60,407 bases of DNA from Lachnospiraceae bacterium (GTDB lineage: Bacteria > Bacillota > Clostridia > Lachnospirales > Lachnospiraceae): NCBI GenBank assembly GCA_900757195.1, contig CAAEMZ010000027.1, forward strand, positions 1 through 60,407, written 5' to 3'. This document shows, one piece after another, positions 41,973 through 50,298 of the stretch (positions within the stretch are counted from its first letter, which is position 1; the number at the start of each line of letters is the position of its first letter). A program made the translations under genes and the position numbers. Below the pieces are notes generated by a model that saw only the letters and a program-made list of their open reading frames with translations, was not told the origin of the DNA and ran no database searches.

Positions 41973-42845
41973 ATGAGATACGAGGGAATTGTTTACCGTC
42001 CCCCAAGTGAAGCCCGCAGTCTGATTCTTCAGTTAACCATCGGATGCGCCCGAAATGAATGTACTTTCTGTAATATGTATAAAGATAAAAAATTCCGCAT
42101 CCGCGATCTGGATGAGGTCGTTGAAGATATGAAAATGGCAAAGCAGTATTATATGTTCGACATCGACCGGGTATTTTTAGCCGACGGCGATGCTCTGATC
42201 GTAAAAACCCGGGATCTGCTTTACATTATCGACAAGATCCACGAAATTCTTCCGACTGTCAACCGCATCACCGCCTATGGCGCGCCGAGAGATATCCTTG
42301 CAAAAACTCCGGAAGAATTAAAAACATTGCATGACGCCGGACTCGACATGGTCTACATGGGCGCAGAATCCGGTTCCGATAAAGTTTTAAAAGCGGTTAA
42401 GAAAAACGCCACCCAGGCAGAAATTATCGAAGCCGGCCTGAAATTAAAAGCTGCCGGATTAAAATCTTCCATCACCCTGATTTCCGGCCTCGGCGGTATT
42501 GAAAATCTGGAAGAACACGCCGTAGAATCTGCCAAAGTCATTTCCGCGATCAAACCGGAATTTGCCAGCCTTCTGACGCTGCTCATCGAGCCGGGGACTG
42601 AACTCCACGCCCAGTGGAAATCCGGAAATTTCCACCCATTGGAAGGTCCGGACGCTATCTTTAAAGAAATGACCCTTTTCCTTCAGAACATTGACAGTGA
42701 GGGCACTGTATTCCGTGCCAATCATGCGTCCAACTACATTCCTCTCGGAGGAACCTTCAACAAAGATATTCCGGCCTTACTGGCTCAGATTGAACGGGCT
42801 GTCTCCAGCCGTACGTTCCGTCCGGACACGTTCCGCCAGTTATAA
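41973..42845 (+). CDS. Radical SAM protein, Elp3/HemN-like
   Basis: 290 aa from the ATG at 41973 (AAAGGAG 9 nt upstream). It has an atypical cluster motif, TIGCARNECTFCNMY, that is Cx4CxxC rather than Cx3CxxC, followed by FLADGDAL, MGAESGSDKVLKAVKK and LISGLGG as in Elp3-like radical SAM barrels. The protein is short, with no extra C-terminal domain. Annotated relatives carry only a generic radical SAM label. It is divergent from the DUF4080 gene and followed by a terminator. Confidence 0.88.
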   Translation: MRYEGIVYRPPSEARSLILQLTIGCARNECTFCNMYKDKKFRIRDLDEVVEDMKMAKQYYMFDIDRVFLADGDALIVKTRDLLYIIDKIHEILPTVNRITAYGAPRDILAKTPEELKTLHDAGLDMVYMGAESGSDKVLKAVKKNATQAEIIEAGLKLKAAGLKSSITLISGLGGIENLEEHAVESAKVISAIKPEFASLLTLLIEPGTELHAQWKSGNFHPLEGPDAIFKEMTLFLQNIDSEGTVFRANHASNYIPLGGTFNKDIPALLAQIERAVSSRTFRPDTFRQL

Positions 42846-42849
42846 ACAC

Positions 42850-42917
42850 AAAAAATCCGGTCAGGTCATGCACCCGGGTCCAACCGCCCCGGGCACTACA
42901 TGTGCCTGCCGGATTTT
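42850..42917. terminator. Bidirectional terminator
   Basis: Long stem AAAAATCCGG..CAGG..CATG / CATG..CCTGCCGGATTTTT with an inner CCCGGG hairpin, between the convergent radical SAM and DUF134-NifX genes. Confidence 0.85.
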
Positions 42918-42947
42918 TAAAATTATCCCATGTTTTTAAGTATCGAA

Positions 42948-43715
42948 TCAGTGACAGCCGTGATTTCCGCAGCCGCCTTCATGTCCGTGGCCGCCGCAGT
43001 CGTGGCCTTCGCCGTGATGGCCTTCCCCGTGATGCTGACATTCCACATTCGGGTCGTAGGCGAGGTTTCCTGCCAGGAACGATTTCACCTGTTCGTCCGC
43101 ATCTCCACAGGCGCCGCCAAATAACTGAATACCTGCTGCTGCCAGCGCATTTCTTGCGCCGCCGCCGATACCGCCGCAGATCAGTACGTTCACACCGGCC
43201 TCTGCAAGGAAACCGCCAAGGGCGCCATGACCCTGTCCATTTGTATCTACCACTTCTGCAGATGTAATTTTTCCATCGGCCACTTCATAAATTTTAAACT
43301 GTTCTGTATGTCCGAAATGCTGGAACACCTGTCCGTTTTCATAAGTTACTGCAATCTTCATGTTACTTGCTCCTTCCTTTTCACACACGGTTCTTCCCCG
43401 GGTTTTCAACAGATCACAACGGCCTTTACTCTGGCATATTTCATAATGACCGCCTTCAATAATGAGAGAGGTGCCTTCCACCAGAAACCGGGCCGTTTTT
43501 TTTCGCGCCTCCGCGTATAACGCCTGGATCGTTGCCCGGGATGCTTCCATCTGTCGGGCGCACGCCTCCTGAGACAACCCCTGATAATCGATCAGACGCA
43601 GGGTTTCATATTCCTCCACCGTAAGAGCGATCACACTCTCACACATCTCTCCGCCGTAAAACTTCCGGCACAGAGGCATACGGCACACTTTACGGTATTT
43701 TACCGGTCTGGCCAT
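42948..43715 (-). CDS. DUF134 - NifX/NifB-type fusion with His/Cys-rich tail
   Basis: 255 aa from the ATG at 43715. Residues 1-95 are a DUF134 HTH-like domain (MARPVKYRKVCRMP, LRLIDYQGLSQEACARQM). From ~119 a dinitrogenase-cofactor-type domain begins (MKIAVTYENGQVFQHFGHTEQFKIYEV, VLICGGIGGGARNALAAAGI), then a tail rich in HHGEGH, CGGHGHEGG and HGCH that should bind metal. A strong ribosome site (AAGGAAGGAGC) lies 8 nt before an in-frame ATG at 43361, so a separate 137-aa NifX-like product is likely also made. Probably metal-cluster related; nif genes are absent here. Confidence 0.85.
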   Translation of the reverse strand: MARPVKYRKVCRMPLCRKFYGGEMCESVIALTVEEYETLRLIDYQGLSQEACARQMEASRATIQALYAEARKKTARFLVEGTSLIIEGGHYEICQSKGRCDLLKTRGRTVCEKEGASNMKIAVTYENGQVFQHFGHTEQFKIYEVADGKITSAEVVDTNGQGHGALGGFLAEAGVNVLICGGIGGGARNALAAAGIQLFGGACGDADEQVKSFLAGNLAYDPNVECQHHGEGHHGEGHDCGGHGHEGGCGNHGCH

Positions 43716-43812
43716 TCTCATCTCTCCCTTCTGTATATACCATACCCCTTTTATTAGCATATGTCAATAATTTTTTCTGTTTCCAAATTTTCCCAACTTC
43801 CCTGTCGCGGAG

Positions 43813-43872
43813 AAAAAGGTGCGGCGCACAGAACTCTGAACACTGTCATTTTCTGTACTTCCGCACCTTTTT
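43813..43872. terminator. Intrinsic terminator of the serine acetyltransferase gene
   Basis: Stem AAAAAGGTGCGG / CCGCACCTTTTT with a ~36-nt loop, ending 13 nt from the stop at 43885; symmetrical enough to work in both directions. Confidence 0.75.
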
Positions 43873-43884
43873 ATATGCTTATAG

Positions 43885-44805
43885 CTATTCCCATACACCT
43901 TTCGAAACTGCCTGGCCCTTAAACGTCAGTTCCGGATTTTTTACCGTCACCTTCGTTTTCGGTGGTACAGAAGATGTAATAAACGCACCGCCGGCAATAA
44001 TGGATTCCGAGCCGATGACCGTTTCCCCGCCAAGAATGGTAGAACCGGAATATATCGTTACATTATCTTCGATCGTTGGATGCCGCTTAACTCCGGCAAG
44101 CTGCTGGCCGCTCCGTGTGGATAAGGCTCCCAGAGTAACGCCCTGATACAGCTTCACATGGTTGCCGATGGTCGTCGTCTCACCGATAACAACCCCTGTA
44201 CCATGATCGATAAAGAAATATTCACCGATCACCGCACCGGAATTAATATCAATCCCCGTCCGGCTGTGGGCATATTCAGTCATAATCCTCGGGATGAACG
44301 GAACGTTCTTAATATATAACTCATGGGCAATCCGGTAAACAAAGATTGCAAACAGTCCCGGATAGGAGAAAATAATCTCCTCCTTGCTTTTTGCCGCCGG
44401 GTCTCCGTCAAATCCGGCCTGCACATCCTTTAAAAGCATCTGCTGAAGCTCCGGCAGACGTTCAAAAAAGTATTCACAGATTTCCTGAGCCCGTTTGGAA
44501 ATTTCTTCTTTACTCTCGTTATTCTCATTCCGATATAAAATCGCTGTTTCAATCTGCCGCTTTAACATCACGTAAACTTCCGTCAGCGTATTGCCAACGA
44601 AATACTCCGGCGCCGTCACCGTAATATTCTCCGGACCAAAATATCCCGGAAACATCACCCGCCGAAGCTCTTTGAGGACGCCAATCACCTCGCCCCGGTT
44701 TGGCAGATGTTTTCCGCTCTTTATTGCAAAAGATTCCTCTGATGAGTAGTAGCGGGCAATCTCCCGTACCGTTCTTCCCATCGTCATTTTCATATCTCCA
44801 TTCAT
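43885..44805 (-). CDS. Serine O-acetyltransferase (EpsC/CysE-type)
   Basis: 306 aa from the ATG at 44805 with GGAGG upstream. An N-terminal helical domain (~1-170) is followed by a left-handed beta-helix of hexapeptides (GIDINSGAVIGEYFFIDHG, VVIGETTTIGNHVKLYQGVTLGALS) containing the active-site His of FIDHGTG. It makes O-acetylserine from serine and acetyl-CoA for cysteine synthesis. The long form (~300 aa) is typical of anaerobes. A CTATATAT/ATATATAG palindrome at 44825-44845 lies in its upstream region. Confidence 0.92.
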   Translation of the reverse strand: MNGDMKMTMGRTVREIARYYSSEESFAIKSGKHLPNRGEVIGVLKELRRVMFPGYFGPENITVTAPEYFVGNTLTEVYVMLKRQIETAILYRNENNESKEEISKRAQEICEYFFERLPELQQMLLKDVQAGFDGDPAAKSKEEIIFSYPGLFAIFVYRIAHELYIKNVPFIPRIMTEYAHSRTGIDINSGAVIGEYFFIDHGTGVVIGETTTIGNHVKLYQGVTLGALSTRSGQQLAGVKRHPTIEDNVTIYSGSTILGGETVIGSESIIAGGAFITSSVPPKTKVTVKNPELTFKGQAVSKGVWE

Positions 44806-44846
44806 ATATCCAACCTCCATGACTCTATATATTTATTATATATAGA

Positions 44847-44872
44847 AGAAAAAGGGCTGTTCCCAACCCTTT
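44847..44872 (-). terminator. Intrinsic terminator overlapping the marR stop
   Basis: Minus-strand AAAGGG-TTGGGAACAG-CCCTTTTTCTTC; the left arm includes the last base pairs by the marR stop codon. Confidence 0.65.
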
Positions 44873-45290
44873 AATTCTGTACTCCGGCTAATAATCTTAA
44901 ATATGATTTCAATGTTGAACGCTCTTCCTGAGAAAATACCGATAATACATCGCCATTCACTTCTTCCACCGCATTCAACACATCTTTTTCCAAATCCGCG
45001 CCTTTTTTTGTAAGCTGAACCTGAATAAAGCGTCTGTCTTCTTTGCTGATATTTCTTTCGATCAGGCCTTTCTTTTCCATACGTTCCAGAATACCTGATA
45101 TGGTTGAGTTCTCCAATTTCAGCCGTTCAGCAATCTCTTTCGGACTTCTTTTATCGTTTTCCCATAAACAATATAATACCGCATACTGAATCGGAGTAAT
45201 ATCATAGACTGAAAGTTTTTCAGTCATCTTCAAGAAAACAGAATGTTGTGCCGTTGTCAACAAATAGTTCACACATTCCTCCAACTGCAT
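44871..45290 (-). CDS. MarR family transcriptional regulator
   Basis: 139 aa from the ATG at 45290 (AAGGGAG upstream). Winged helix with YDITPIQYAVLYCLWEN, SPKEIAERLKLENSTISGILERMEKKGLI and the wing RNISKEDRRFIQVQLTKKG. It is divergent from the crt-CoA transferase-permease operon, with an inverted repeat between them, so local control is likely. The operator-like TTGAA/TTCAA sequences recall FabT-type MarR regulators of acyl-chain metabolism; this is an inference. Confidence 0.9.
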   Translation of the reverse strand: MQLEECVNYLLTTAQHSVFLKMTEKLSVYDITPIQYAVLYCLWENDKRSPKEIAERLKLENSTISGILERMEKKGLIERNISKEDRRFIQVQLTKKGADLEKDVLNAVEEVNGDVLSVFSQEERSTLKSYLRLLAGVQN

Positions 45291-45321
45291 CTGTTTTCGC
45301 TCCCTTCTCTTAGTATAAAAT

Positions 45322-45350
45322 ATGATAAATGCTTTTTCACCAATTGTCAA
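45322..45350 (-). promoter_or_regulatory. marR promoter
   Basis: Minus-strand TTGACA (45345-45350) and TATCAT (45322-45327), spacer 17 nt. Confidence 0.65.
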
Positions 45351-45418
45351 TCTTCTTCGCACGATTAATTTGTTTTCTGCCCTGTTATTTGAAATCACAT
45401 TTGAACCTCTTTGACTCA

Positions 45419-45443
45419 AACTTGAATCATTTGAATTCAAGTT
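45419..45443. promoter_or_regulatory. Candidate MarR operator
   Basis: Perfect inverted repeat AACTTGAAT-N7-ATTCAAGTT. Further TTTGAA and ACTCAAA elements cluster at 45385-45420, and a single ATTCAAG half-site lies inside the crt promoter spacer (45536-45542). Confidence 0.6.
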
Positions 45444-45524
45444 TTGGCTAAAGTATACAAAAAACGTCCATTTTTTTCTACTTCCTTTTGGTTGAATAAT
45501 GCCACTTTTTTAACAGTCAAACCA

Positions 45525-45604
45525 TTGACACCAAAATTCAAGAGTGTTATGATTATTGCATAAGTAATTTGCGTGCAAACTTTTCTCGAACGAGCAATTT
45601 GCAC
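45525..45604 (+). promoter_or_regulatory. crt operon promoter and leader stem-loop
   Basis: TTGACA (45525-45530) and TATGAT (45548-45553), spacer 17 nt. The leader begins with a stem GTGCAAA / TTTGCAC enclosing CTCG-AA-CGAG (45573-45604), then an A-rich unpaired stretch to the AGGAGG site. The spacer carries the ATTCAAG half-site. Confidence 0.7.
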
Positions 45605-45647
45605 AAATCAAAACAAACCAACAAATAATTTTTTAGGAGGAATCATT

Positions 45648-46424
45648 ATGGAACATTTATTAATGGAAGTTGAAAACGAAATCGCAGTGGTAACCATTAA
45701 CAACCCTAAGAGCTTAAACGCTTTAAACAGCGCAACTCTTGCAGAACTGAATGAATGCTTTACAGACATCCAGAACAGAAAAGATATCAAGGTTGTTATC
45801 TTAACAGGTTCCGGACAGAAATCTTTCGTAGCAGGTGCTGATATCTCTGAAATGGTTAATGCAACACCAGCAGAAGGAAGAACTATGGGTCTTCTTGCTA
45901 AAGAAGCTTTCTTACAACTCGAAAACATGCCACAGGTTACAATCGCAGCTGTTAACGGCTTCGCTTTAGGCGGCGGATGTGAAATCTCCATGGCTTGTGA
46001 TATCCGTGTTGCAGCAGAAAACGCTAAATTCGCTCAGCCAGAAACTGGTCTTGGTATCATCCCTGGATTCGGTGGTACACAGAGACTTGCTCGTTTAGTA
46101 GGTAAAGGCCGTGCTAAAGAAATGATCTTCACATGTGATATGATCGATGCTCAGGAAGCATACAGAATCGGTCTTGCTAACCATGTAGTTCCTCAGGACG
46201 AACTGATCGACTTCTGTAAGAAGATGGCAGTTAAGATCATGGACAAAGGAAGCTATGCAGTTTCTCTTGCTAAACAGTGTATCAACATCGGTCTTGACAC
46301 AGACCTTAACAACGGCTTAGCTCTTGAAGCTAACTTATTCGGTCTTACTTTCGCTACAGCAGATAAAAAAGAAGGTATGACAGCATTCCTTGAAAAACGC
46401 GGCAGAACTTTAACAGATTTCTAA
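45648..46424 (+). CDS. crt: Enoyl-CoA hydratase/crotonase family (3-hydroxybutyryl-CoA dehydratase type)
   Basis: 258 aa from the ATG at 45648 (TAGGAGG 7 nt upstream). Crotonase fold: oxyanion-hole segments SFVAGADISEM (~62-72) and NGFALGGGCEISMACD (~102-117), with catalytic Glu positions in EISMA and QPETGLGIIPGFGG. It interconverts 3-hydroxyacyl-CoA and enoyl-CoA, probably 3-hydroxybutyryl-CoA/crotonyl-CoA. The codons are uniform and AT-ending, as in the most highly expressed genes of the window. It starts the crt-CoA transferase-permease operon. Confidence 0.92.
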   Translation: MEHLLMEVENEIAVVTINNPKSLNALNSATLAELNECFTDIQNRKDIKVVILTGSGQKSFVAGADISEMVNATPAEGRTMGLLAKEAFLQLENMPQVTIAAVNGFALGGGCEISMACDIRVAAENAKFAQPETGLGIIPGFGGTQRLARLVGKGRAKEMIFTCDMIDAQEAYRIGLANHVVPQDELIDFCKKMAVKIMDKGSYAVSLAKQCINIGLDTDLNNGLALEANLFGLTFATADKKEGMTAFLEKRGRTLTDF

Positions 46425-46473
46425 TTTAACCGATAAGTTTTACCAAACGCAATTTTTAGGAGGCACTTTTACT

Positions 46474-48027
46474 ATGGCTAAAGTAAATATCATTACAGCG
46501 GCAGAAGCTGCTGCTCAGGTTCCAGACGGAGCCATTATCAATACCGAAGGTTTCGTACAGGGCGGTCTTGCCGAAACCTTAAACAAAGCTCTTGAAGCTC
46601 GTTTCCTTGAAACCGGTCATCCAACAGATTTAACTGTATTTACAGTTGCTGGACAGGGTGCAGGTGTAGGAACCGGTTCCGACCACTTTGCTCATCCGGG
46701 TATGATTAAACGTCTGATTGCCGGACATTATAACCTTGCTCCGACACTGAAGGCAATGGCCATCAACGGTGAAATCGAAGCTTACAACCTTCCTCAGGGT
46801 ACAATGGCTCAGATGCTTCGTGATGCAGCCGGCAAACGTCCTGGTACCATCACTCATGTTGGTCTGAACACTTATGTTGACCCTCGTATCGAAGGTGCAA
46901 AAGTCAATTCCAAAACAACGGAAGATATCGTAAAATTAATCGAGATCGAAGGCGAAGAAAAACTTCTCTTCAAATCTCAGCCACTTGATGTCACATTCAT
47001 CCGTGGTACATATGCTGATGAAAACGGCAACATTTCTCTTGAACACGAAGCCGCTACACTGGATGCAACATCCCTTGCACAGTGTGCACACAACAATGGC
47101 GGTAAAGTATTTGTTCAGGTTGAAAAAGTTGTTGCTGCAGGCGCTCTGGATCCAAGACTCGTTAAGATTCCTGGTATCTATGTAGACGGTGTTATTATCG
47201 CCGAAGACGATGATAACGATCAGATCTACAAACAGGGCTATGACCCATCCATGACCGGTGATATCCGCGTTCCTTTAGGTTCTCTTGAACCTCCGAAGCT
47301 TGACGCTAAGAAGATTATCGCTCGTCGTGCGGCTATGGAACTGAAAGAAGGCGCTGTTGTTAACCTTGGTATCGGCGTTCCTGAATTCGTATCTGCTGTT
47401 GCTAACGAAGAAGGCATCGGTGACTTCATGACACTGACTGTAGAAGCTGGTCCTGTCGGCGGTGTTCCACAGGGTGGTTCCCGTTTCATCGGTTCTGTTA
47501 ACCCTGAATGTATTCTCGATCAGCCATACCAGTTCGACTTCTATGATGGCGGTGGTATCTCCCAGGCTTTCCTTGGTCTGGCTCAGGCAGATAAAGAAGG
47601 TAACTTAAACGTTAGTAAGTTCTCCGGAAATATCGCTGGTTGCGGCGGTTTCATCAATATTTCCCAGAACGCTCAGAAAGTATACTACTTAGGTACTTTC
47701 ACAACAAAGGGATTAAAGATCGCTACCGGTGATGGAAAACTTACAATCACCCAGGAAGGTTCTTCCCTGAAATTCGTTGATACGGTAGAACAGATTACGT
47801 TCTCCGGCCCATACGCCGTAAAAGTTGGACAGCCTGTAATGTTCATTACAGAAAGAGCTGTATTCAAACTTACTGACAAGGGTCTTGTATTAACCGAAAT
47901 TGCACCTGGCATCGATCTTCAGACACAGGTTCTTGATTTAATGGAATTTGCTCCAATCGTAGCAGATGATCTTAAACTCATGGACGCTCGTATCTTTACA
48001 GACGCTGTTATGGGTCTTGCAAAATAA
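46474..48027 (+). CDS. Acyl-CoA:acetate CoA-transferase, propionate CoA-transferase family
   Basis: 517 aa with both family I CoA-transferase halves in one chain, as in Pct of Anaerotignum propionicum. The sequence follows Pct closely in blocks: SDHFAHPGMIKRLIAGHY, FIRGTYADENGNISLE, DPRLVKIPGIYVDGV, VNLGIGVPEFVSAVANEEG and EIAPGIDLQTQVLD. The catalytic Glu is Glu324 in LTVEAGPVGG. Such enzymes move CoA among acetate, propionate, lactate, acrylate and butyrate; specificity is not readable. AGGAGG precedes the start, 49 nt after crt. Confidence 0.92.
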   Translation: MAKVNIITAAEAAAQVPDGAIINTEGFVQGGLAETLNKALEARFLETGHPTDLTVFTVAGQGAGVGTGSDHFAHPGMIKRLIAGHYNLAPTLKAMAINGEIEAYNLPQGTMAQMLRDAAGKRPGTITHVGLNTYVDPRIEGAKVNSKTTEDIVKLIEIEGEEKLLFKSQPLDVTFIRGTYADENGNISLEHEAATLDATSLAQCAHNNGGKVFVQVEKVVAAGALDPRLVKIPGIYVDGVIIAEDDDNDQIYKQGYDPSMTGDIRVPLGSLEPPKLDAKKIIARRAAMELKEGAVVNLGIGVPEFVSAVANEEGIGDFMTLTVEAGPVGGVPQGGSRFIGSVNPECILDQPYQFDFYDGGGISQAFLGLAQADKEGNLNVSKFSGNIAGCGGFINISQNAQKVYYLGTFTTKGLKIATGDGKLTITQEGSSLKFVDTVEQITFSGPYAVKVGQPVMFITERAVFKLTDKGLVLTEIAPGIDLQTQVLDLMEFAPIVADDLKLMDARIFTDAVMGLAK

Positions 48028-48134
48028 TAATTAAATTAAATAAAAATTTCACATGAATATTTCCCAAAGGGGCGGATTCATTTCCACCCCTTTGTTGGAG
48101 ATAGATAATATAACCTTCAAGGGGGCCAAATGTT

Positions 48135-49439
48135 ATGAATTTCGGCATATTAGTTTTATTACTTGCTTTAATTTTATTCGGTTTACTGGCTTTCAAACAG
48201 ATTAGTGCATTAATTCTTGCACCGCTGGTAACCATCTTTGTAATTGTATGTTCCGGTCTGCCAATCCTCGAAAGTTTAAAAACTGCTTTCATGCCGGCAG
48301 CTTCCGATTATGTAACAAGTTATTTCTTAATTTTCTTCGTTGGTGCTCTGTTCGGAGCTGTTTACCAGCACACAGGCGCTGCTGAATCTATTTCCAAGAC
48401 TCTGGCAGGCTTATGTAAAGGTAAATTTGTTGCACCAATCATCATGACCATCACTGGTATCCTTACCTTCGGTGGTGTTAGTGGTTTCGTAGTATTCTTC
48501 GTAATCTACCCAATCGCTCTGAATATGTTTAAAGAAGCAAATGTTACCCGTCGTCTGATTCCTGCAGCAATTTCCGCTGGTTGCTGGACATGGTCCATGT
48601 ATGGTCCTGGTTCACCATCCATCCAGAACGTTATCGCTATGAACAGCCTGGGTACACCTGCTACAGCAGCTTTCATTCCATCTGTTATCGCTGCTATCGG
48701 TTCTTACGTTCTGATCTTCGTATGGCTGGAAATGAGAACTCGCAGCTTTACAAAGAAAGGTATCGTATTTAAAGATACAAGCCTTAAATTCCAGTTATCC
48801 GCTGAAGAGATGGAAATTGATAATGACAAGAATCTTCCAAACTTCTGGATTTCTATTATCCCGATTGCAGCTATCCTGATTTGTTTCAACGGTATTCATT
48901 TAGCAGTTGAAACTTCCGTATTCATCGGTGTTGCTTTAGCTACAATCCTTATGTGGAACCGTGTTAAAGGCATCAATGGCTGGATCGCAGTATTCAACGA
49001 AGGTGCTGCAAACTCCGGTGTATCCATCCTGAATACAGCTATCGTTGTTGGTTTCGGTGGTGTTGTTAAGAATACACAGGGATTCGCAGATCTGGTTGAA
49101 CTCCTTAAGACATTCAACATGCCTGCACTGATCTTCGTAATGGTTACAGTTGCTATCTGTGCCGGCGCTTGTGGTTCTGCTTCCGGTGGTATGGGTGTTG
49201 CATTCAACGCATTAACCGATACATACCTCAGCCTGGGCGCACACCTGGAAGACGTTCATCGTATCGCTGCTATCGCTGCCGGTACTCTGGACAGCTTACC
49301 ACATCAGGGTGCTCAGATTACTCTGTTAGGTATCTGTAAGCTGACACATAAAGAAGCTTACTTCGATATCTTTATTACACAGATTGTTATTCCGTTTATT
49401 TCCTGTTTCCTGTTCATTATCGTTACAGCGGTTCTGTAA
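48135..49439 (+). CDS. GntP family permease
   Basis: 434 aa, ~12 hydrophobic segments, with the GntP-type blocks TGAAESISKTLAG, MYGPGSPSIQNVI and GTLDSLPHQGAQITLLGICKLTHKEAY. GntP proteins import gluconate and other hydroxy or keto acids with protons. The genomic link to crotonase and a CoA-transferase suggests a short-chain hydroxyacid or enoate substrate (inference). The 107-nt gap after the CoA-transferase gene holds an AAAGGGG/CCCCTTT hairpin (48066-48093) and a GGGGG ribosome site. Confidence 0.88.
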   Translation: MNFGILVLLLALILFGLLAFKQISALILAPLVTIFVIVCSGLPILESLKTAFMPAASDYVTSYFLIFFVGALFGAVYQHTGAAESISKTLAGLCKGKFVAPIIMTITGILTFGGVSGFVVFFVIYPIALNMFKEANVTRRLIPAAISAGCWTWSMYGPGSPSIQNVIAMNSLGTPATAAFIPSVIAAIGSYVLIFVWLEMRTRSFTKKGIVFKDTSLKFQLSAEEMEIDNDKNLPNFWISIIPIAAILICFNGIHLAVETSVFIGVALATILMWNRVKGINGWIAVFNEGAANSGVSILNTAIVVGFGGVVKNTQGFADLVELLKTFNMPALIFVMVTVAICAGACGSASGGMGVAFNALTDTYLSLGAHLEDVHRIAAIAAGTLDSLPHQGAQITLLGICKLTHKEAYFDIFITQIVIPFISCFLFIIVTAVL

Positions 49440-49470
49440 ATCAGAAACAGAAAATACTTTCTACACTAAA

Positions 49471-49506
49471 AACTTCCGGAAACCTTCGGGTTTCCGGAAG
49501 TTTTTT
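49471..49506 (+). terminator. Intrinsic terminator of the crt operon
   Basis: Perfect stem AACTTCCGGAAACC / GGTTTCCGGAAGTT with TTCG-type loop and T6. Confidence 0.92.
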
Positions 49507-49600
49507 ATATTCTATTCGCCAAATAATTTCTTCTTTACCCACGCTTTCCCGGATGAATTATGATATAATAAAAGTACCTTATAGCAGGGGAGGTTTTCGA

Positions 49601-50182
49601 ATGAAATATTATATTCTTATGGGAAGTCCAAGAAAAACAGGTAACACGATATCTATCACCCAGCCCTTTATCGACGAATTAAAAGCCGGCGGTCAGGACG
49701 TTGAGCTTGTCTGGCTTTATGACAGGGATATCCAGCCATGCAAGGCCTGCCGGGTCTGCCAGACCGACTGGACCGCTTTTGGCTGTCAGTATCAGGATGA
49801 TGTTCAGGAAATCTTTGATAAAATACTGGAAAGCGATGTGATCGTTTTCGCAACGCCGATTTATTCCTGGTTCTGTACGCCGCCGATGAAGTCTCTTTTA
49901 GACCGCCTTGTATATGGCATGGATAAATTTTACGGCGAAGAACGCGGCCCTTCTCTCTGGGAAGGCAAACACACAGCGATCATTGCCACCTGCGGCTATC
50001 AGCTTGAAAAGGGCGCCGATCTGTTCGAAGAAGGCATCCGCCGTTACAGCAAACACTGCCACCTTCTCTATGAAGGTATGCTGGCCGAACGTGACCTGGG
50101 TTATAACACCGAATTTATCGATGACCTCAAGATCCAGCATGCCAGAGAATTTGCCCGCCAACTGATGGCGCAGCTCCGTTAA
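49601..50182 (+). CDS. Flavodoxin family / NADPH-dependent FMN reductase
   Basis: 193 aa from the ATG at 49601 (GGGGAGG upstream). FMN-binding loop LMGSPRKTGNTISIT at the N-terminus, a CKACRVCQTD Cys pair (~45-54) typical of iron-sulfur flavoprotein-like members, and TPIYSWFCTPPMKSLLDR around the flavin. It may reduce flavin or quinone-type substrates; lacking the full four-Cys motif, an Fe-S cluster is uncertain. Single gene with its own terminator. Confidence 0.88.
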   Translation: MKYYILMGSPRKTGNTISITQPFIDELKAGGQDVELVWLYDRDIQPCKACRVCQTDWTAFGCQYQDDVQEIFDKILESDVIVFATPIYSWFCTPPMKSLLDRLVYGMDKFYGEERGPSLWEGKHTAIIATCGYQLEKGADLFEEGIRRYSKHCHLLYEGMLAERDLGYNTEFIDDLKIQHAREFARQLMAQLR

Positions 50183-50197
50183 TTTCGTCACACCTGA

Positions 50198-50258
50198 AAA
50201 AAGACGGTTTCCGAAAAAGGAGTCTTTCCACTCCCCGCTTCCGGAAACCGTCTTTTTA
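50198..50258. terminator. Bidirectional terminator
   Basis: Stem AAAAGACGGTTTCCG / CGGAAACCGTCTTTT with a ~28-nt loop between the flavodoxin-like gene and the convergent DUF1576 gene. Confidence 0.85.
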
Positions 50259-50298
50259 TCAGTCATTTCTTATCTATATATCATTTCTATATATCTTC

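Noticed and set aside
48066..48093. AAAGGGG/CCCCTTT hairpin between the CoA-transferase and GntP genes as a full terminator.
   Set aside because: The following sequence TTTGTTGGAG is a poor T-run; at most it attenuates expression of the permease gene.
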